This document shows, in pieces, positions 51,855-64,000 of a stretch of DNA of 64,000 nucleotides. The stretch's first letter is position 1; every line of letters begins with the position of its first letter. The stretch spans positions 861,001 to 925,000 of the forward strand of contig JAZGTH010000107.1 in assembly GCA_036877525.1 (NCBI GenBank), in the 5' to 3' direction. Source of the DNA: Chromobotia macracanthus. Its lineage: Eukaryota > Chordata > Actinopteri > Cypriniformes > Botiidae. A program made the translations under genes and the position numbers. Below the pieces are notes generated by a model, which was not told the origin of the DNA, did no database searches, and saw nothing but the letters and a program-made list of their open reading frames with translations.

Positions 51855-54800
51855 CACATATATATATATACACACACACACACACCTGTTTCATGGCAGT
51901 CTGTTACTGTGAAATCTATTTTAGATATTCCCACCCTTAAACAGCAAATAAAGTAAAACAAACTGAGGCTGGTTACTTTTTCTCTTCCTGTCTAAGTAGG
52001 TGTTTCTTGATTAGTTACAGACTAACTTAACCTCAACAAAACAAAACTTTGTAATGGATTCAGTGCAGTAGAGAGTCTACATCGCAGGTAGAGGATCATT
52101 CTGACATCAGGGAGATTTGAAGTTTTACAGGTTGTGTAGTTGCTGTAGCCCACAGAAATCCAATAAACTTATTTTAGTTTACAGAGACCTTTTAACTACA
52201 GGGGCATTTTGTGACCCCAGAGAGTTTGCATCACAGTATTTATCTAATTCGGTAATGGTAAGGTTCCTACATGTAATACTTAGAAGTAAATACTGACCCA
52301 GGTCACCTGTAAATCCTCACTTTATGGAGACTTGTTTGCACATAAGCCTTACTTACAATTACGCACTTGGCAGACACTTCAATCCAAAAGTGCTTCACCA
52401 AATACAGGGACACACTTGGAGTTCTCACTTAGACTGTAAAAGACTTGTGAGGTTTACAGACCTTAACTTATACTCAGCAAGTTGTTAGCAGTTTTTAAAG
52501 GCACACAAGTTTCAACATGCATGGTTGAAAAGATATTGCCACGTAATTTGTGTTGCTGAACAAAACAGTAAAGTTTCTACAGGTAATGTACCACAGACTT
52601 AATCAAAAACTGGTATTCTAAAAACCTTTAAGAAATCCTTGAGGGACTCCGTGCTGAAATATCTGTCCAGTTTGTCAAATGTAATAGCTGCAATAGCTGT
52701 CCAGTGACTGCCAAATGCATGAGCATACCAAAGATACTAACAAACACTGTACACAAATTGCATTATTGCCAATACTTGCACAGTATTGTGATCCACATCG
52801 GTCCAAGGCTGTGGAGCTAACAATCTCTGTTTACACTTGTAAGAAGTTTACAAGATACATACTTTGTCTCATCCACAGGTATTAAAGTGATTGGTGGAGT
52901 GAAAGAACTAACAGGAGAGGAATATGGAGTTTATGTGAAGAGGATTTTACCTGGTGGCCTTGCTTCCAATGATGGTAAGTTCTCTCTGAAGATTAATGAT
53001 AGAATATTTTGTCATAGTCTCAGCTTTACAGTTTCTTGTCTTAACATCTGTACAGACAGTCTCCAAAGACTTTTTCCAAAAACGCTTTAAACATCCTATT
53101 ATGACCACTGCCATGTTTACAGCCAGTGACAAATTCATATCTGCTCTAACCTACAAACTTAATTAAATTGCTTTGATCCTCATTATTTTAGACAGCTTTT
53201 GAGAATGAACAAAGCAAATAAATTTTCCCACCAAACAATCTCCTATTATCAAGCCATCCCCAACTAACAGGAAACATTCATAGAATGTTGGCTAATGTTC
53301 TCTAAAAATTATGAGAAAACATTCTTACAGTAACATTAGTAGACTTTTTTTATTATTATGTATCGAATATTCTTATTTTGTTATTCTTATGTTAGTGGAA
53401 CATTAATGAAAAAGTTATGGAATTAAAAAATGTGAATAACGTTCTTACAACGAAGCAAAAATGTTAATAAAACATTTTAAAAAAATTTAGTTTTTGAACG
53501 TTCCTAGATCATTCAAAACAAAATTTTTAACGTTTTTGCTACATAATGGAAATTTTAGGGAAACATTCTTACAACCTAAAATTGATAGCTGGGTCACAGT
53601 TAGAGTTTTAGAGTAAAAAAATTTGAGTAAAATTGCAATTTGAATGTGTAATGTTATAATTGCCATATCAAGCAAATTATAATGCTTGTAAACATATTCT
53701 AAAAGGAAACCATGTCAATGCAGCTGTTTACATTTCTGGAAAACAGATTGTCCGTCTCACTGCATATACCTCTGCTTAAATCTCTCACGTGTGAAGGGGG
53801 GTTTAGCATCATCCCTGTGCTTAGAGTTAATGCCCCTGACGGGCTGGAATTAGAGTCTGTCTCCCATTCTGCTGCTGCCACATGGGGTATATGGAAGCTT
53901 ATATGGGCGCATGTGTACACAGCGGCTAGGCTTGTTTTAGCCTCCACACACTATTCAGCTGTCAACTCACCATTCAGAGATCTCAGCATGCTGAATTCTG
54001 ACTGCACTTTTTGGTTTGCTAGAAAAACAAATCTAGCATACTAGCGTTATACCTTAGTGACAGATATTCCTAGTCAGCTTTTCAAAACTGTGATAGTCCA
54101 AGGTGACTTTTAAATGTGTGTGACAGTGAAAAGGTAATATTTATGTGAAATGCTGATACTGAGGAGGGTATATGTGACTTCTTTGAGGCTTTGCAGTTTT
54201 CTGACAAAATATCACTTAAGGGATAGTAATATTAAACCTAAACTATCCTGACCTGAGACATCTGAAGGTGTTCTCAGCTGAGGACTGTATTCTCTCCATT
54301 CTCAGTATACAATATTGTCATAATTTGCTAAAACTTAATTTGCAGCCCTGAAACCTTTTATGTTGCTGCCCCAAAGTTTGTGGTGACATCATTCCTAAGA
54401 TATCATGTAACACTTAAATTAAATTAGAAAACCATTTCAGCTCTCCCCAATACAGCCAAAGTTATTCAAATCACTTCACCCTTCTCATTAATAAGTGAGT
54501 CTTTATTAAGAATTGCATGTTTTTGTGCAATAACCTGTTTAAAACAAATGTGTTATTTATTTTAAATTTTAAATGTGTTATAATATTTGAATATTAATGT
54601 ACTGTATACTATACTGTATATTTGGGGCAGTTGTGGCCTACTTGTGGCCTCGATTCCCAGTGCTGGCCGGAAACATTGCTCCCTGGGCACCACAGATCTG
54701 CCCACTGCTCCGGGTTTGTGTTCACAGTCTGCAGTGTGTGTGGTTAACTCATTACTCCACAGTGTGTGAACTAATTGGATGGGTTAAATGCAGGGACAGA

Positions 54801-57800
54801 TTCTGAGTATAGGTCACCATACTTGGCTATACATGTCCATGACCATAATGTCACTTTGCTAATTATATAAAAGGACTACAACACTATATGATTCAATGCT
54901 ATACTGTACTATATACTGTATTATAGTCTGTGTGTGAGTCTGGAGAGAAGGGAACACAGGGAATTGTATTGTTTGTACGCCACAGTAAAAAGTTGGACAA
55001 CACTAATTTAAGTGATACAGTAACTGCTTATGATCTTAGCTGCACGCATCAAGCTTTTTTACAGGGCCTATAAGGTTTTAATTTTGTAAATGCTTTTGTT
55101 TTAGGAAATCTGCAGCCTGGAGACCAAATCTTAGAAGTGAATGGTGAAAGCTTGATTGGTGTTACAAGTGAGAGGTACATACCCCCCATCTGTTGTTCTT
55201 TTATTTCTGAACAAACCAGGGTAAACATTGATCTTCAGAATGCCTCTGTAGGACAGTAATGTGTAGATCCTTTATTCCTCTTTAACCTCTTCTTGAGAAA
55301 AGTTCTGAGAGGCTTTTTCATCACAGCTTTGAACTTTAGTGTCTGATGTTTTTCTTTGATTTCAGAGCGGTGGACATTCTCAGAGCAGCTTCATTAACCA
55401 ATCACATGCGCCTTTTGATAGCCAGAGATGAGGAAGCCAGGTAAGACACCTGGTCATTCTGTCATAATAGCAGAAATACAGTAACTCAGCAGCCCAGAAC
55501 ATTCATTTTGAAAACAGCATACAATTGCAGCATAATGTGACTGAGATTAAATAGTGTCATTGCTGTGTCTTCTCTATGGCCTTTTCAAGTGTGTTCTCCA
55601 ATGTATTTATTAGGACAGTCTAGGAAAACCAAGCGTTTTTGGTTTGCTTTGTGATTTTTGTTTCTGGGAGTTCCTAATCCTTTCATGTTCAAACTGACAC
55701 TTACTCAGTGACATTTAACCAGTCCAAACCCTTGGCATCACTTAAGCACTCTCATCACCAATTACTCTTGATCATACATCATCATCTTTATGGATGTGTG
55801 ACCTGAGCATCTTCCATTTGAATGTCCACCCCTTAGAAGACACATTAAATAATTCAATGAAAGATGAATAACTTTGTTCATAAACCAGATCTGACTGAGT
55901 GTTGGCAGTGCAAGTCCCATGGTGAGCTGTTCAAAGAGTCTTCTGGCAGCTTGGGTCTGGTTATAGGCAGGAGAACTCAGAGCAGGACTGTCATACTACA
56001 TCCCCTCCACTGCCCTCAAATACCCTCTCTTGAAAACCTCTGAATGGAAGAGCCCAACATTTTGTGTTCCACAGAAGAAGATATGTTGAGAAATGTACTT
56101 TAGAATATCTTTTGTGTTCCTCAGAAGCAAAAAAGTCATACAGGTTTGGAAAGACATGAGGGTGAGTTAATGAAAGACATTTTTTTCATTTTTGGGTAAA
56201 TTTTATTATTAAACCCTGGGCATTCACCTTCACACTCATCTTAAAAACAGCATATATTTTAAATGACAATATGTCATATCTCCTATGTGGCACTTTTTGA
56301 ATGATTACAGGTATGTTTACTGAGAACAGCAGGAGACTCTTACAGTAGTAACATTAGCTCGGGGTTTGTATGAATGAAGAGGTCACACTGCACTGCATGC
56401 ATGGTGAGGGGAGAGCGTGAGAGAAAATGAGAGCAGGCTCACAGTTTAAGCTGTGACCATGATGAGATGAGTCCTTGCGTTTCCATGCTTTAATCTGCAT
56501 TCTGGCCTTAACCAATGCGCATCGAGGGGATTATGCCTCTCCCTCCACGCAAAGACCTCCGCTGCCTTCACCCGCATATCAACAACCTGGAAGTCTTCAG
56601 GGACCGAATGACTGATCGCAGCATTTTGGGATTTTTGTTTGTGTGCATGCATGAGGAAGGCTGTTTAGATTGTGCATGTATCTGCTGTGGTTTATTCAGA
56701 AAGAGCTCAGCCTTCTTTGAGTCAGCTCCTTACCATATTATGCATCACAACCTTGCACGACCTCTCTTCCTCTAATCCGCACTGATAACCTGTCGTGAGG
56801 ATGAAGAAAATGGAGGAGAGAGCTCTTTTTGCATTGCATCATGCACTTCGAAAGCTTTTACCTAGAGTACACCTAGCATCTGAAAGATATTTTTAGCTTA
56901 GGGTCGGAGGAGCGCAGGGCCAGAGAAGAAGTCGTATTCTTTTAAAAAGTGAATCAGATGCACTTTTTTAATACTTTGAATATATATACACTGGGTATAT
57001 ATACACATTTTATACACTGGCTGTCTAAAACTATAATAGCCAGTGATTATCTTTTGTTGCATGGAATAGAGAATCTTTGACGGTATGGTAAAGAAGTCAT
57101 CTGAGTTTTAAACAAAATGTAAGTTTGTGATAATGGCCGGGTGTTCAGTTTATGAAGTAAATGAATTGCAGCAATAGGTGTGTCATGATTGGAATGGCCA
57201 ATAATGAGACATGTGAATGTGTTCTGAATTCTGTGTGAATTTTGTGTTTACAGTAATATAGAATATTTGCATGCATCTTTTTACAGTAATCATAAAACAT
57301 TGATTTTAACAGTGATTATCAACTCACTCAGGGTCACCTGCATGTAGGTAAAAAGGCCAGTCTCTGCAGATGTGCATCGGTGCATAATAACAACACATCC
57401 ATAAGTGAACAGGCTCTGAGTCCAGTGACAGACATTTCTGCTGACCTACATCTGACACTCAAGAGCTGTCAGGGGAAATTCTGTAAAAAAAAGATGGAAG
57501 GAAATACTGAAACAGAATGTGGACAGCTCAGCTGAACTAAAGACAGAACTCAGCATTAATTGTTTTTACTTAATAGCCTGATCACAAATGACAGAAGAAC
57601 AAACAAAAAAAAGGCAAGAATACAAAATGAATACAGTAAAAACAGAAAAATAAAGGTTTTTTAATGTTGGCTTATGAAGTACAAGCTGAAGCATTGAATG
57701 TTCTTATTTTAGTGTTTTTTGTGGAGTAAAAATTTTGTGTTTGTTAAATTTCAGCAATTTTGTGTATGTCTTACTTGTCACTGTCATGTTGTATCAGCCA

Positions 57801-60800
57801 TTGGCCACCCTGCTCTCTTGATACCTGCACCGGGATTAGCCATTCAAAAACTCATAACAGTCAACCCTTTTTACATAATACTTACATACAGTAGAACTCA
57901 AACTTTAGAATAAATGCATAACACTGGCCGTTGGGTATTTGTCTGTTGTATGATTTGAAGTATTTCATCACTGTATTCAGCCCACGTCTGTCTGTTTAGA
58001 GCATATTTGGATTCATAGATAACAATCCTGAGCCCTTCACTATTGCATCCTAAAAGAATTAACTGCATGATATTATTTTGGAACAATGCAAGCTGTTCTT
58101 ACATAAGCTGAGGACTGTAAGCACTGTTATGTCATTTAGGTGTCTAAAGGAATTTGGGTTTTTGTATGATGTGATTGAAGGTTTTAAATTTTGTTATTGT
58201 TTTATTCTCTTTTGTCTTTGTGTAGGCAGGAATTTGCAGAGCTTCTTGAAAAATATGGATCAAGTGGCAGCACGGGATCAACCAGGAATTCTCCTATTCA
58301 GCTTAGTATGTTTCTATATGTCTGTCGCTTTCGGGTAATACACATCCACAAAATGCCATAAAAATGAGAGGTTTTGGTGTTCTAGAATGTCTTTCTTTCC
58401 TAACTTCACTCCTTTCCTGATATAATAAAGATTCATGCAACATGATCCAGAAAATTGCAAACAACAATTGTTGGGGACATTTACATCATACCCTTTTATA
58501 AACATCTCTGACCTTTTAACCTCTACATTTATACTGAAATATGAATGTTAAAGTTGAGAAAATTGAAATGTTTGTTTCCTAAAAATGAAGAAATCTCTTT
58601 TTTTGGACAATCTCTCATTTTAAGTCAATTATCCTTTAAAGGGGAGAAATAAATCGGCCATTGAAAATGACTTAAGACCGTGCATTTGTGTATTATGCAG
58701 TTGTGAACATCTGTTTCTGCCGGAGGAAAAGACACTCAACAGAAAAATATAGTTAAGAGTGAGCATGCTCAGAGTGCTGGTCTTATCCATGCTCCCCCCG
58801 AATGTTAAATATTCTAATGATGTAAATTGCTTCAAGCACTGCAAAGTTTTATTTCGAGTCTTTAATTCAGAAGTGCAAATGAGATTTTACAGGAGTCTTG
58901 GCCAGATAGTGTCGTCTGGATTTTTTATATGGTTTTCTCTGACAATGGCAAAATCCCTTAATCTTTAGTTTCAAACTCAAGAAAACTTTTAAGATTAAAA
59001 GTTTTATTGATTTTATGACATCTTTTAGACAGCCTTTGAAGAGCAGTTTATATATCGTTTCTTGTCTGTGTTGCAATATACAGCAGTTATTTTACTTTAA
59101 AAAAAAAAAAAACAGCTGTCCAAAATGTTTTTAGTTCTTGTTTAACTTATGAGTTAAAGCAGCATCACAAACATAATAATGCTGTTGTTCTGAATATCAT
59201 GTAATTACCTGCAGCCTTGCTGATGATCAGTACTGCAGAAGTTTTGCTCTTGCTTAAAAGCTGCAGTCTGTTACTTTTGCCTCTCTATCGCCATCTCTGT
59301 TTGAAACATAAAATTGCATGTTACTTTACATTCTTCTCTTTACCTATGTTGAGGTCAGATGAAGACAAACTGACATTTCTTGGGAAATCTGGCCTGACAA
59401 CTCAAATTATAAATCATTTTTATAGACTTACTGTTTGTTGTAAGATACAGAGACCATTCTGAGCTCTGTTATGTTCACGCTTAATAACTGGTGTTTATTT
59501 TTAACCAAAAACAGCTACAGAATGCAGCTTTAAATATAATGTGGATTACAATAATAATCACTGTCTACCAAGCATTAGATGCTTTTAAATTTGATATCAG
59601 GATTTTGGTGAGCACTTAATATCTACCCATCTTTTTCTGCTAAAGCAGGCAGATACTTGGACAGCACATCATCAGGGTCCTCATCCAGATCTCAGAGTCC
59701 ACTGTTGCTCAGTCCTGCTGGCTCTCAGACTAACTACAACAGCACTGGACCCTTGCTGCGCTCCCTAAGGTACTAAAACTATAGAGTAGTTGGTTTTGAC
59801 CAACATACACTTTACTTTAGCATCACACTGTATCACACTCTCATAATGTTGTGTGTATGTGTTTCAGTCACCCAGGTGAGGGGGTGATTCAGCTGATATC
59901 AATTGCTCGTTCCTGCAGTTTGGGTATAATCATTGGTGGTGGCTCTAACAGACCTGATGGGCCTGCGGTCTTCATTCAGGAAGTGTTGTCTGGGGGAGAT
60001 TGCCACCGGGTGAGATGGAGGCTCTCATTCACTAACTCTCTGTGTGTATAGGCGTGTATTTGTTTGTAAGCTTCTGTGAATGTTTAAAATGTATTTTTAG
60101 AAAGTGAATAACTGAATGATGAGTCTTACAAAAGTCTTGCCATAAATCTTATTTTAGAGTAACAAAAAATATCTCCTTGATCTGGGATAGGTTCTGCATA
60201 AAAATGTAGTCAAAAATGTGTGGACTATTCTGATTTTGTCAACAAATGATGTACATGTGCAACTGTTACATACTTAAATACTCTATGATTATAGTGATAG
60301 TGAGGTCAACAAACAGGAATGAGTGGGATAAATCACGTTTCCTGGAATTGTTTCATATGTCATGAGAAACAGATTACAAATCTCTAGGAATGATCCCCCA
60401 GATGCAGATCACTCAGATTTTAACACCTTTTCATTAAGCCCTGACACATTTAGCAATCTTTATTGCAAAGGGGTCTGGGATAAGCAGACATCCTAGAATG
60501 TTACTACTGCTTTAAGCCAATGACATTTTTCATAAGTAGTTGGATCTCTCTCTGAACCATCTACACAGTTCCTCCCCCTGTACATTGTGTCTTTCCCAGG
60601 CTTTTGAGTCATTTCCCTGATGAAACGTTAGACACAGTGACAGTCTCTGCTGGGTTTATGTATGGTGCTGTTCTAGTGATGGAAAATGCTTTCACAGCAG
60701 AGTGTGACTGCAGAGGTCAGACATACAGCAGGCCGTCTAGGGCATCACCCTCCCAGTGGAATATAAAACGCAGATTGGGGAGCTGTACCTTTCACCTACA

Positions 60801-62240
60801 GGACTATTGTGCTGAAACACAGATATTTAATATCACACTGATTTCTAGTGTCAGACCACTTGTTATCTAAAACACTTGACGTCCCTCACCAGTTCAGAGC
60901 CATTTAGCCAGAATCTATCAATGCCCTCATGTCTCATCCTATATAAAATAAATTACAAAGTCATTTTTGGTTTTGTAGTCATTCAGAAGATTGTCATCTT
61001 GGGTAACAACTCGGGTAACATTTCACCTGAAAATCATGGACAATATATTATTATAATATATAATATATATATATATATACTATAAATCATATAGATGAGA
61101 TATGATAAACAATTAAGACAAATTTTTACATTGTGATATTATTTAAACCCCAATTTCTCTTTACCGTAATTCTCTTTACCGTAATTGCCATTATTATGAA
61201 CAGTGCTTCTTATTAGATGTTTGCTGTATTACAGTAATGTTTTACTGTAGGGGGTCTGGTGTTGCTGTAGTGGTGTGGTATTGTGTGTGATAACAGAGAT
61301 GTGGCTGTTGAGGAGTAGTACAGAGGGTTGAGTTCCTGCTGATGCTATTGGTGCAGTCTTCACAGACTGAATGTCTGCCATGAATTACGTGACCTGTCAG
61401 CAACATTGAATGTTTCTGTCATTGTGTTTAGGATGGGAGGCTCAGGCCTGGGGATCAGCTTATTGCCATTAACAAGGAGTCACTGATAGGCGTCACATAT
61501 GAAGAGGCCAAAAGTGTGCTCAATAAAGTCAAATTCAGGTATTTATTCTGAATGTATCTTTTAATCAGATAGCTAAATGTCTTTTCTACATGTCTATTTA
61601 AGCAGTAAACAAATATTATTGTTATAACAAATGTTATTTTTTTATTTTTTCATCATAATTTAAAATGGTCATTCTTCCATTAGAATCTTTAGTCCCTAAT
61701 AAACAGTAACAGAAGATTGCTAGGCAACAAAATATCAATAACCAATATTGTACCTTTTTATTGTTTACAAAAATGTATAAAGACAATATGTATTTCTTTT
61801 TGTCCCTGGATTTTTTCTGTGCAGTCAGGATCAGGTGGTGGATATTGCCTTCATTCCAGGAAAAGGAACTTTCTCCACCAGCGTGTCATTACATAATGGA
61901 GTTCAGAGAGGGGTTGGAAATGGGTACAGCTCCAGCCGGTTAAAAGTTCATGTCCGATCTCCTGAGGTGGGCATTTAGTAGAGTGGTCTACAGATTACAT
62001 CATGTCTCTGTGATCATTAGTAAGACATCAAAATCAGACTGAATCCAGTGAACTGAAAGATTCTGTAATCTGTTAGAGAACCTGTTACATTAGTGCATTA
62101 AACACGTGATGTCATTGCTGAGGTCATTTTAACCTGCATGTGATGCTTTATGACTTTGTTCTCATAGATGCAACGAGAGGAAACAGCTCAAGTGCTTTCA
62201 TCTTCCCCAGATACTTGCCCTCCAGACATACAGGTTTCAG
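41828..62240 (+). CDS. Two-PDZ protein, STXBP4/Synip-like, 5' part (continues beyond window)
   Basis: Mammalian STXBP4 (Synip) binds syntaxin-4 and affects insulin-regulated GLUT4 vesicle fusion; function here is by homology only. Shared exons: 50615-50688, 52879-52974, 55105-55174, 55366-55440, 58226-58305, 59649-59769, 59868-60009, 61432-61538, 61825-61966, 62168-62240, all phase-compatible, with no stop. First exon either 41828-41892 or 49350-49417 (separate entries). About 349 residues are encoded. PDZ1 is about residues 45-125 (GLGIKVIGG carboxylate loop, LQPGDQILEVNGESL). A Ser-rich linker follows. PDZ2 is about 198-290 (SLGIIIGGG loop, GGDCHRDGRLRPGDQL, INKESLIGVTYEEAKS). PDZ2 matches human STXBP4 PDZ closely, including the downstream DIAFI. 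Human STXBP4 as I know it has only one PDZ. The coiled coil and WW domain expected of STXBP4 would lie to the right of the window. The last exon ends in phase 1, so the gene is truncated at the window edge. Confidence 0.8.
41893..49300 (+). other. Long intron of the two-PDZ gene (distal transcript)
   Basis: AT-rich sequence with no recognisable exon. It contains a SINE copy (44854-45000), a CAT-repeat (about 44660-44676) and several A/T runs near 45900-45970. Short open frames here have no similarity that I recognise. Confidence 0.5.
44854..45000 (+). mobile_element. tRNA-derived SINE copy
   Basis: Begins with a tRNA-like head (TTCCTGTGTAGCTAAACTGG, then a GGTCATGGGTTTGTTACCC B-box region) and ends with GTGCCTGCCAAATGATAA, the tail seen in many fish SINEs of this type. 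Same family as the reverse-oriented copy at 20783-20917. The tRNA-like part is too diverged to be a functional tRNA. Confidence 0.7.
49250..49520 (+). promoter_or_regulatory. CpG-rich proximal promoter region
   Basis: A local rise in G+C and CpG (for example CTCCGCGAGGCGCTGATCAC near 49299 and GTGCGCGCGTCACGAGG near 49481) in an otherwise AT-rich intron, surrounding the candidate proximal first exon at 49350-49417. This is the only such stretch between 42500 and 50600, which supports a second transcription start. Confidence 0.5.
49350..49417 (+). other. Proximal alternative first coding exon of the two-PDZ gene
   Basis: The ATG at 49350 is preceded immediately by an in-frame TGA (49347-49349). 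It opens MRKNLFKMPTFSVMYKG and ends after 22 codons plus two bases (AG) at a CAG/GTAAAA donor. The overhang has the same phase as the distal exon; AG plus G of 50615 gives Arg, and the downstream frame is kept. A second in-frame ATG at 49371 could also start. A CpG-rich context supports a promoter. Confidence 0.6.
51784..51886. repeat. Compound (TA)n(CA)n microsatellite
   Basis: About 29 bases of alternating TA, about 38 bases of CA, a short AAAACACA break, then further TA and CA runs. It lies in the intron between the first two shared exons of the two-PDZ gene. Open frames across it in three frames are artefacts of the repeat. Confidence 0.95.
52365..52410 (-). mobile_element. SINE tail fragment
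   Basis: ACTTGGCAGACACTTCAATC resembles the tail of the SINE copies at 20783-20917 and 44854-45000; the rest of the element is missing or too diverged. Confidence 0.4.
53258..53600. repeat. Interspersed repeat rich in AACATTCTTA-type motifs
   Basis: Many short direct and inverted copies of AACATTCTTAC, AACGTTC and relatives, ending in a TAGCTGGGT-like edge. It resembles non-autonomous DNA elements common in fish genomes. I could not define terminal repeats or a family name. Confidence 0.5.
54624..54840 (+). mobile_element. SINE copy of a second fish family
   Basis: Starts GGGGCAGTTGTGGCCTA (a tRNA-like head). It continues with CCCTGGGCACCACAGATCTG and the tail GGATGGGTTAAATGCAGG, then AGGTCACCATACTTGGCT, a combination I recognise as a very common teleost SINE tail. 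Intronic in the two-PDZ gene. Confidence 0.65.
56062..56215 (+). mobile_element. Interspersed repeat common in cyprinid-type genomes
   Basis: The segment running from TTTGTGTTCCACAGAAGAAG through AGTCATACAGGTTTGGAAAG to GACATGAGGGTGAGTTAATG and TTCATTTTTGGGTAAA is a familiar cyprinid repeat, slightly diverged here. It is the main hint in the window towards an otophysan fish. No terminal repeats resolved. Confidence 0.6.
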
Positions 62241-64000
62241 GTACATTATCTTGACCTAAATCTTAATAAACTTTGTATTTGTATGTTGTATTTGTATTTG
62301 TATTTTTACAGTAGTGCATCCCTCATCAACTTTTTGGACAGTGCAGTATTTGCTATTGATGTGGCTCATATTTCCCTATTGAATGAAGTACTCTAATTTA
62401 TAACCTTTCAAAACAAGCTGATTTTGTGCGAAGTAACCACAGGATCTATTGCTCTGTATGGCTTTATAGCATAACAATAGTGTTTGTAAAGTGCATCTTT
62501 TTAAAACTTCATAGTTACCGATAAAAAAGGAAAATATCTATGAAATAAAAATGCATATACACCAATGGTCAACAGTTTAGGACCACTTGACAAAACGTGT
62601 CTTATGATCTTAAAAATATTTGAATCTGAAGGTGTGTGTTTCAGTTTTTGAGATTACATTTGTAGACATTTTTTAAATGGATTACTTAGAGCAAAGAGTG
62701 AATAAGAAGCAGCCAATAAGAGCCAGCACAAATGGAAATGCCTTCAATACTTAAAATCTTCCCAGGTTGAGACCTTAAAGAGCTGGATGATAAAATGTCA
62801 AATGTACGATTTTGCAATAAAAGGTGACTACTTTGAAGATGCTACCATATAATATGGTTAATTTATTTTGGGTGCTTTTAGTGACAGCGTAATTCCCACT
62901 GTTACAGTTGTGTTATTCCATGGTTTTGATGGGGTTACTATTATTGAAAAATGTGGAAAAATATAGATAAATAAAGATAAATAAAGAATAAGTGATCATA
63001 AACGTTTGACCTGTTGTGTAGGTTACATAAAAGTAGCTGTTCACTTAGTCACCGTACACATCTCACCTTTTGCCTTGATGCATGTATCAAGAAAATTACC
63101 CAGCGCCCACAGATAAAGGATTTCTCACAAAGCAATTATTTATTCTGAGAGAAAGATTGAGGATTAGTCAGCAGCAGTGTTTGGATTTTAATCAACAAGT
63201 TGAAACATAATCTCTTGGTGCTCCAGGGGCCAGCCATGCATGTGAGGTTAAAATTACACAATTGCATTCTAGAAGACATAACAGCATAAGAGAGCCCTCT
63301 TTCATGTCGAGTCAGATAGGGCTGTTATCTCATTTCACAGCAGCTGGGTCGCTGTTGAGTATAGATTGGTTCGCAGTGCATAGCGTGTAATCCTTTCTTG
63401 GGGCACAAAAACAGGATTGATAAGTTGCTATAGAAACCATACAGAGCAAGCCACTTAAGTCCATTTTATGCTCTTACATACTTTGAAGAAGTATTCTGAA
63501 TGTTAACATGTCAACTCACTTTTCCAACCACAGATATCTTTCCGGTTCTTTGTATAGAGATATACAGTGGCCCCAAAAAATTCTGGAACACCTTTGCATG
63601 CTTAAAATGTTTGATGATATTGCTTATAATTAAAAACATACCAAATCACACAGCATCTGTTAAACCATTCTGAGAATTAACTAACTTCAACCATTTCTGA
63701 AATTACTTTTAACCAACTGTTACAAAATGGGGGGTGTATTGCATCTGTGGCCCTTATTTTGTCCTGGGCCCTAAATATTTTTGGTTTGACATTAAATATA
63801 GTTCATAAGAATTACATGTTTAACAAATGATATCAGAACCACCAACCACCTGTACTTCAGGTTATCACTGACCCATCAGAGGTTAATCTAAACTGGATAT
63901 AAGAATGCTGGACAGGCTGTTGAACTGTGGATTTTGCAGTGTTTACATGGACAGTGTGTCATTCATGATATCCATACAGTGTATAGTGCCTATACCTGTT
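62241..64000 (+). other. Intron of the two-PDZ gene up to the window edge
   Basis: No further phase-1 exon was recognised. About 62567-62690 and 63562-63640 resemble interspersed repeat ends seen in fish; the second begins ATACAGTGGCCCCAAAAAAT, like a Tc1/mariner-type element edge. Neither has a recognisable transposase frame. Confidence 0.4.

Noticed and set aside
51737..51961. Open frames across the TA/CA repeat in several frames
   Set aside because: Tyr-Ile and Thr-His runs are translations of the microsatellite.
56515..56775. 86-codon plus-strand open frame in a two-PDZ gene intron
   Set aside because: No similarity recognised, no suitable phase or donor to join 55440 and 58226, which already join in frame without it.
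1..64000. CRISPR arrays, operons, phage or bacterial islands
   Set aside because: The repeats found are microsatellites, minisatellites and SINEs; all genes have vertebrate intron structure.

Overview
This is a vertebrate nuclear window, almost certainly from a teleost fish. Every gene is split by spliceosomal introns with clear GT-AG (twice apparently GC-AG) sites. The encoded proteins read as fish orthologues of known vertebrate proteins, and fish-type interspersed repeats lie in the gaps (tRNA-derived SINE copies and a repeat common in cyprinids). An otophysan such as a cyprinid is my best guess, from the repeats only. I found no bacterial, viral or autonomous transposon gene, and no wholly new system.

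Layout. 1-2221 (+): 3' half of an R7-family RGS gene, best read as rgs11, entering from the left. 8795-3169 (-): complete cog1, tail-to-tail with rgs11. 9833-10270 (+): smim22, a small single-pass membrane protein, head-to-head with cog1. 15318-12320 (-): complete rogdi. 23786-17281 (-): complete glyr1 (PWWP plus inactive beta-hydroxyacid dehydrogenase fold). 35966-24786 (-): complete periplakin, ppl, with its whole rod and tail in one 2.67-kb exon. 41828-62240 (+): 5' part of a gene with two PDZ domains, the second very like STXBP4/Synip; it has two possible first exons and runs off the right edge.

I reconstructed the coding exons by eye from reading frame, splice consensus and protein similarity recalled from memory. 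The exon sums are internally consistent: cog1 976 aa, smim22 80 aa, rogdi 284 aa, glyr1 508 aa, ppl 1753 aa. Apart from glyr1, which is about 45 residues short, these lie within a few residues of the human lengths as I remember them.

These genes do not form a pathway. They act in G-protein signalling (RGS), Golgi tethering (COG1), membrane/actin biology (SMIM22), synapse and vesicle acidification (ROGDI), nucleosome-linked transcription (GLYR1), cytoskeletal cross-linking (PPL) and, by homology, vesicle traffic (STXBP4-like). The order is interesting for synteny: rgs11, smim22, rogdi, glyr1 and ppl have human orthologues on 16p13.3, whereas cog1 and STXBP4 are on 17q. The most interesting points are the two alternative first exons and extra PDZ domain of the STXBP4-like gene, two GC-AG introns, the apparent lack of an AT-hook exon in glyr1, and the seven-cysteine juxtamembrane run in smim22.
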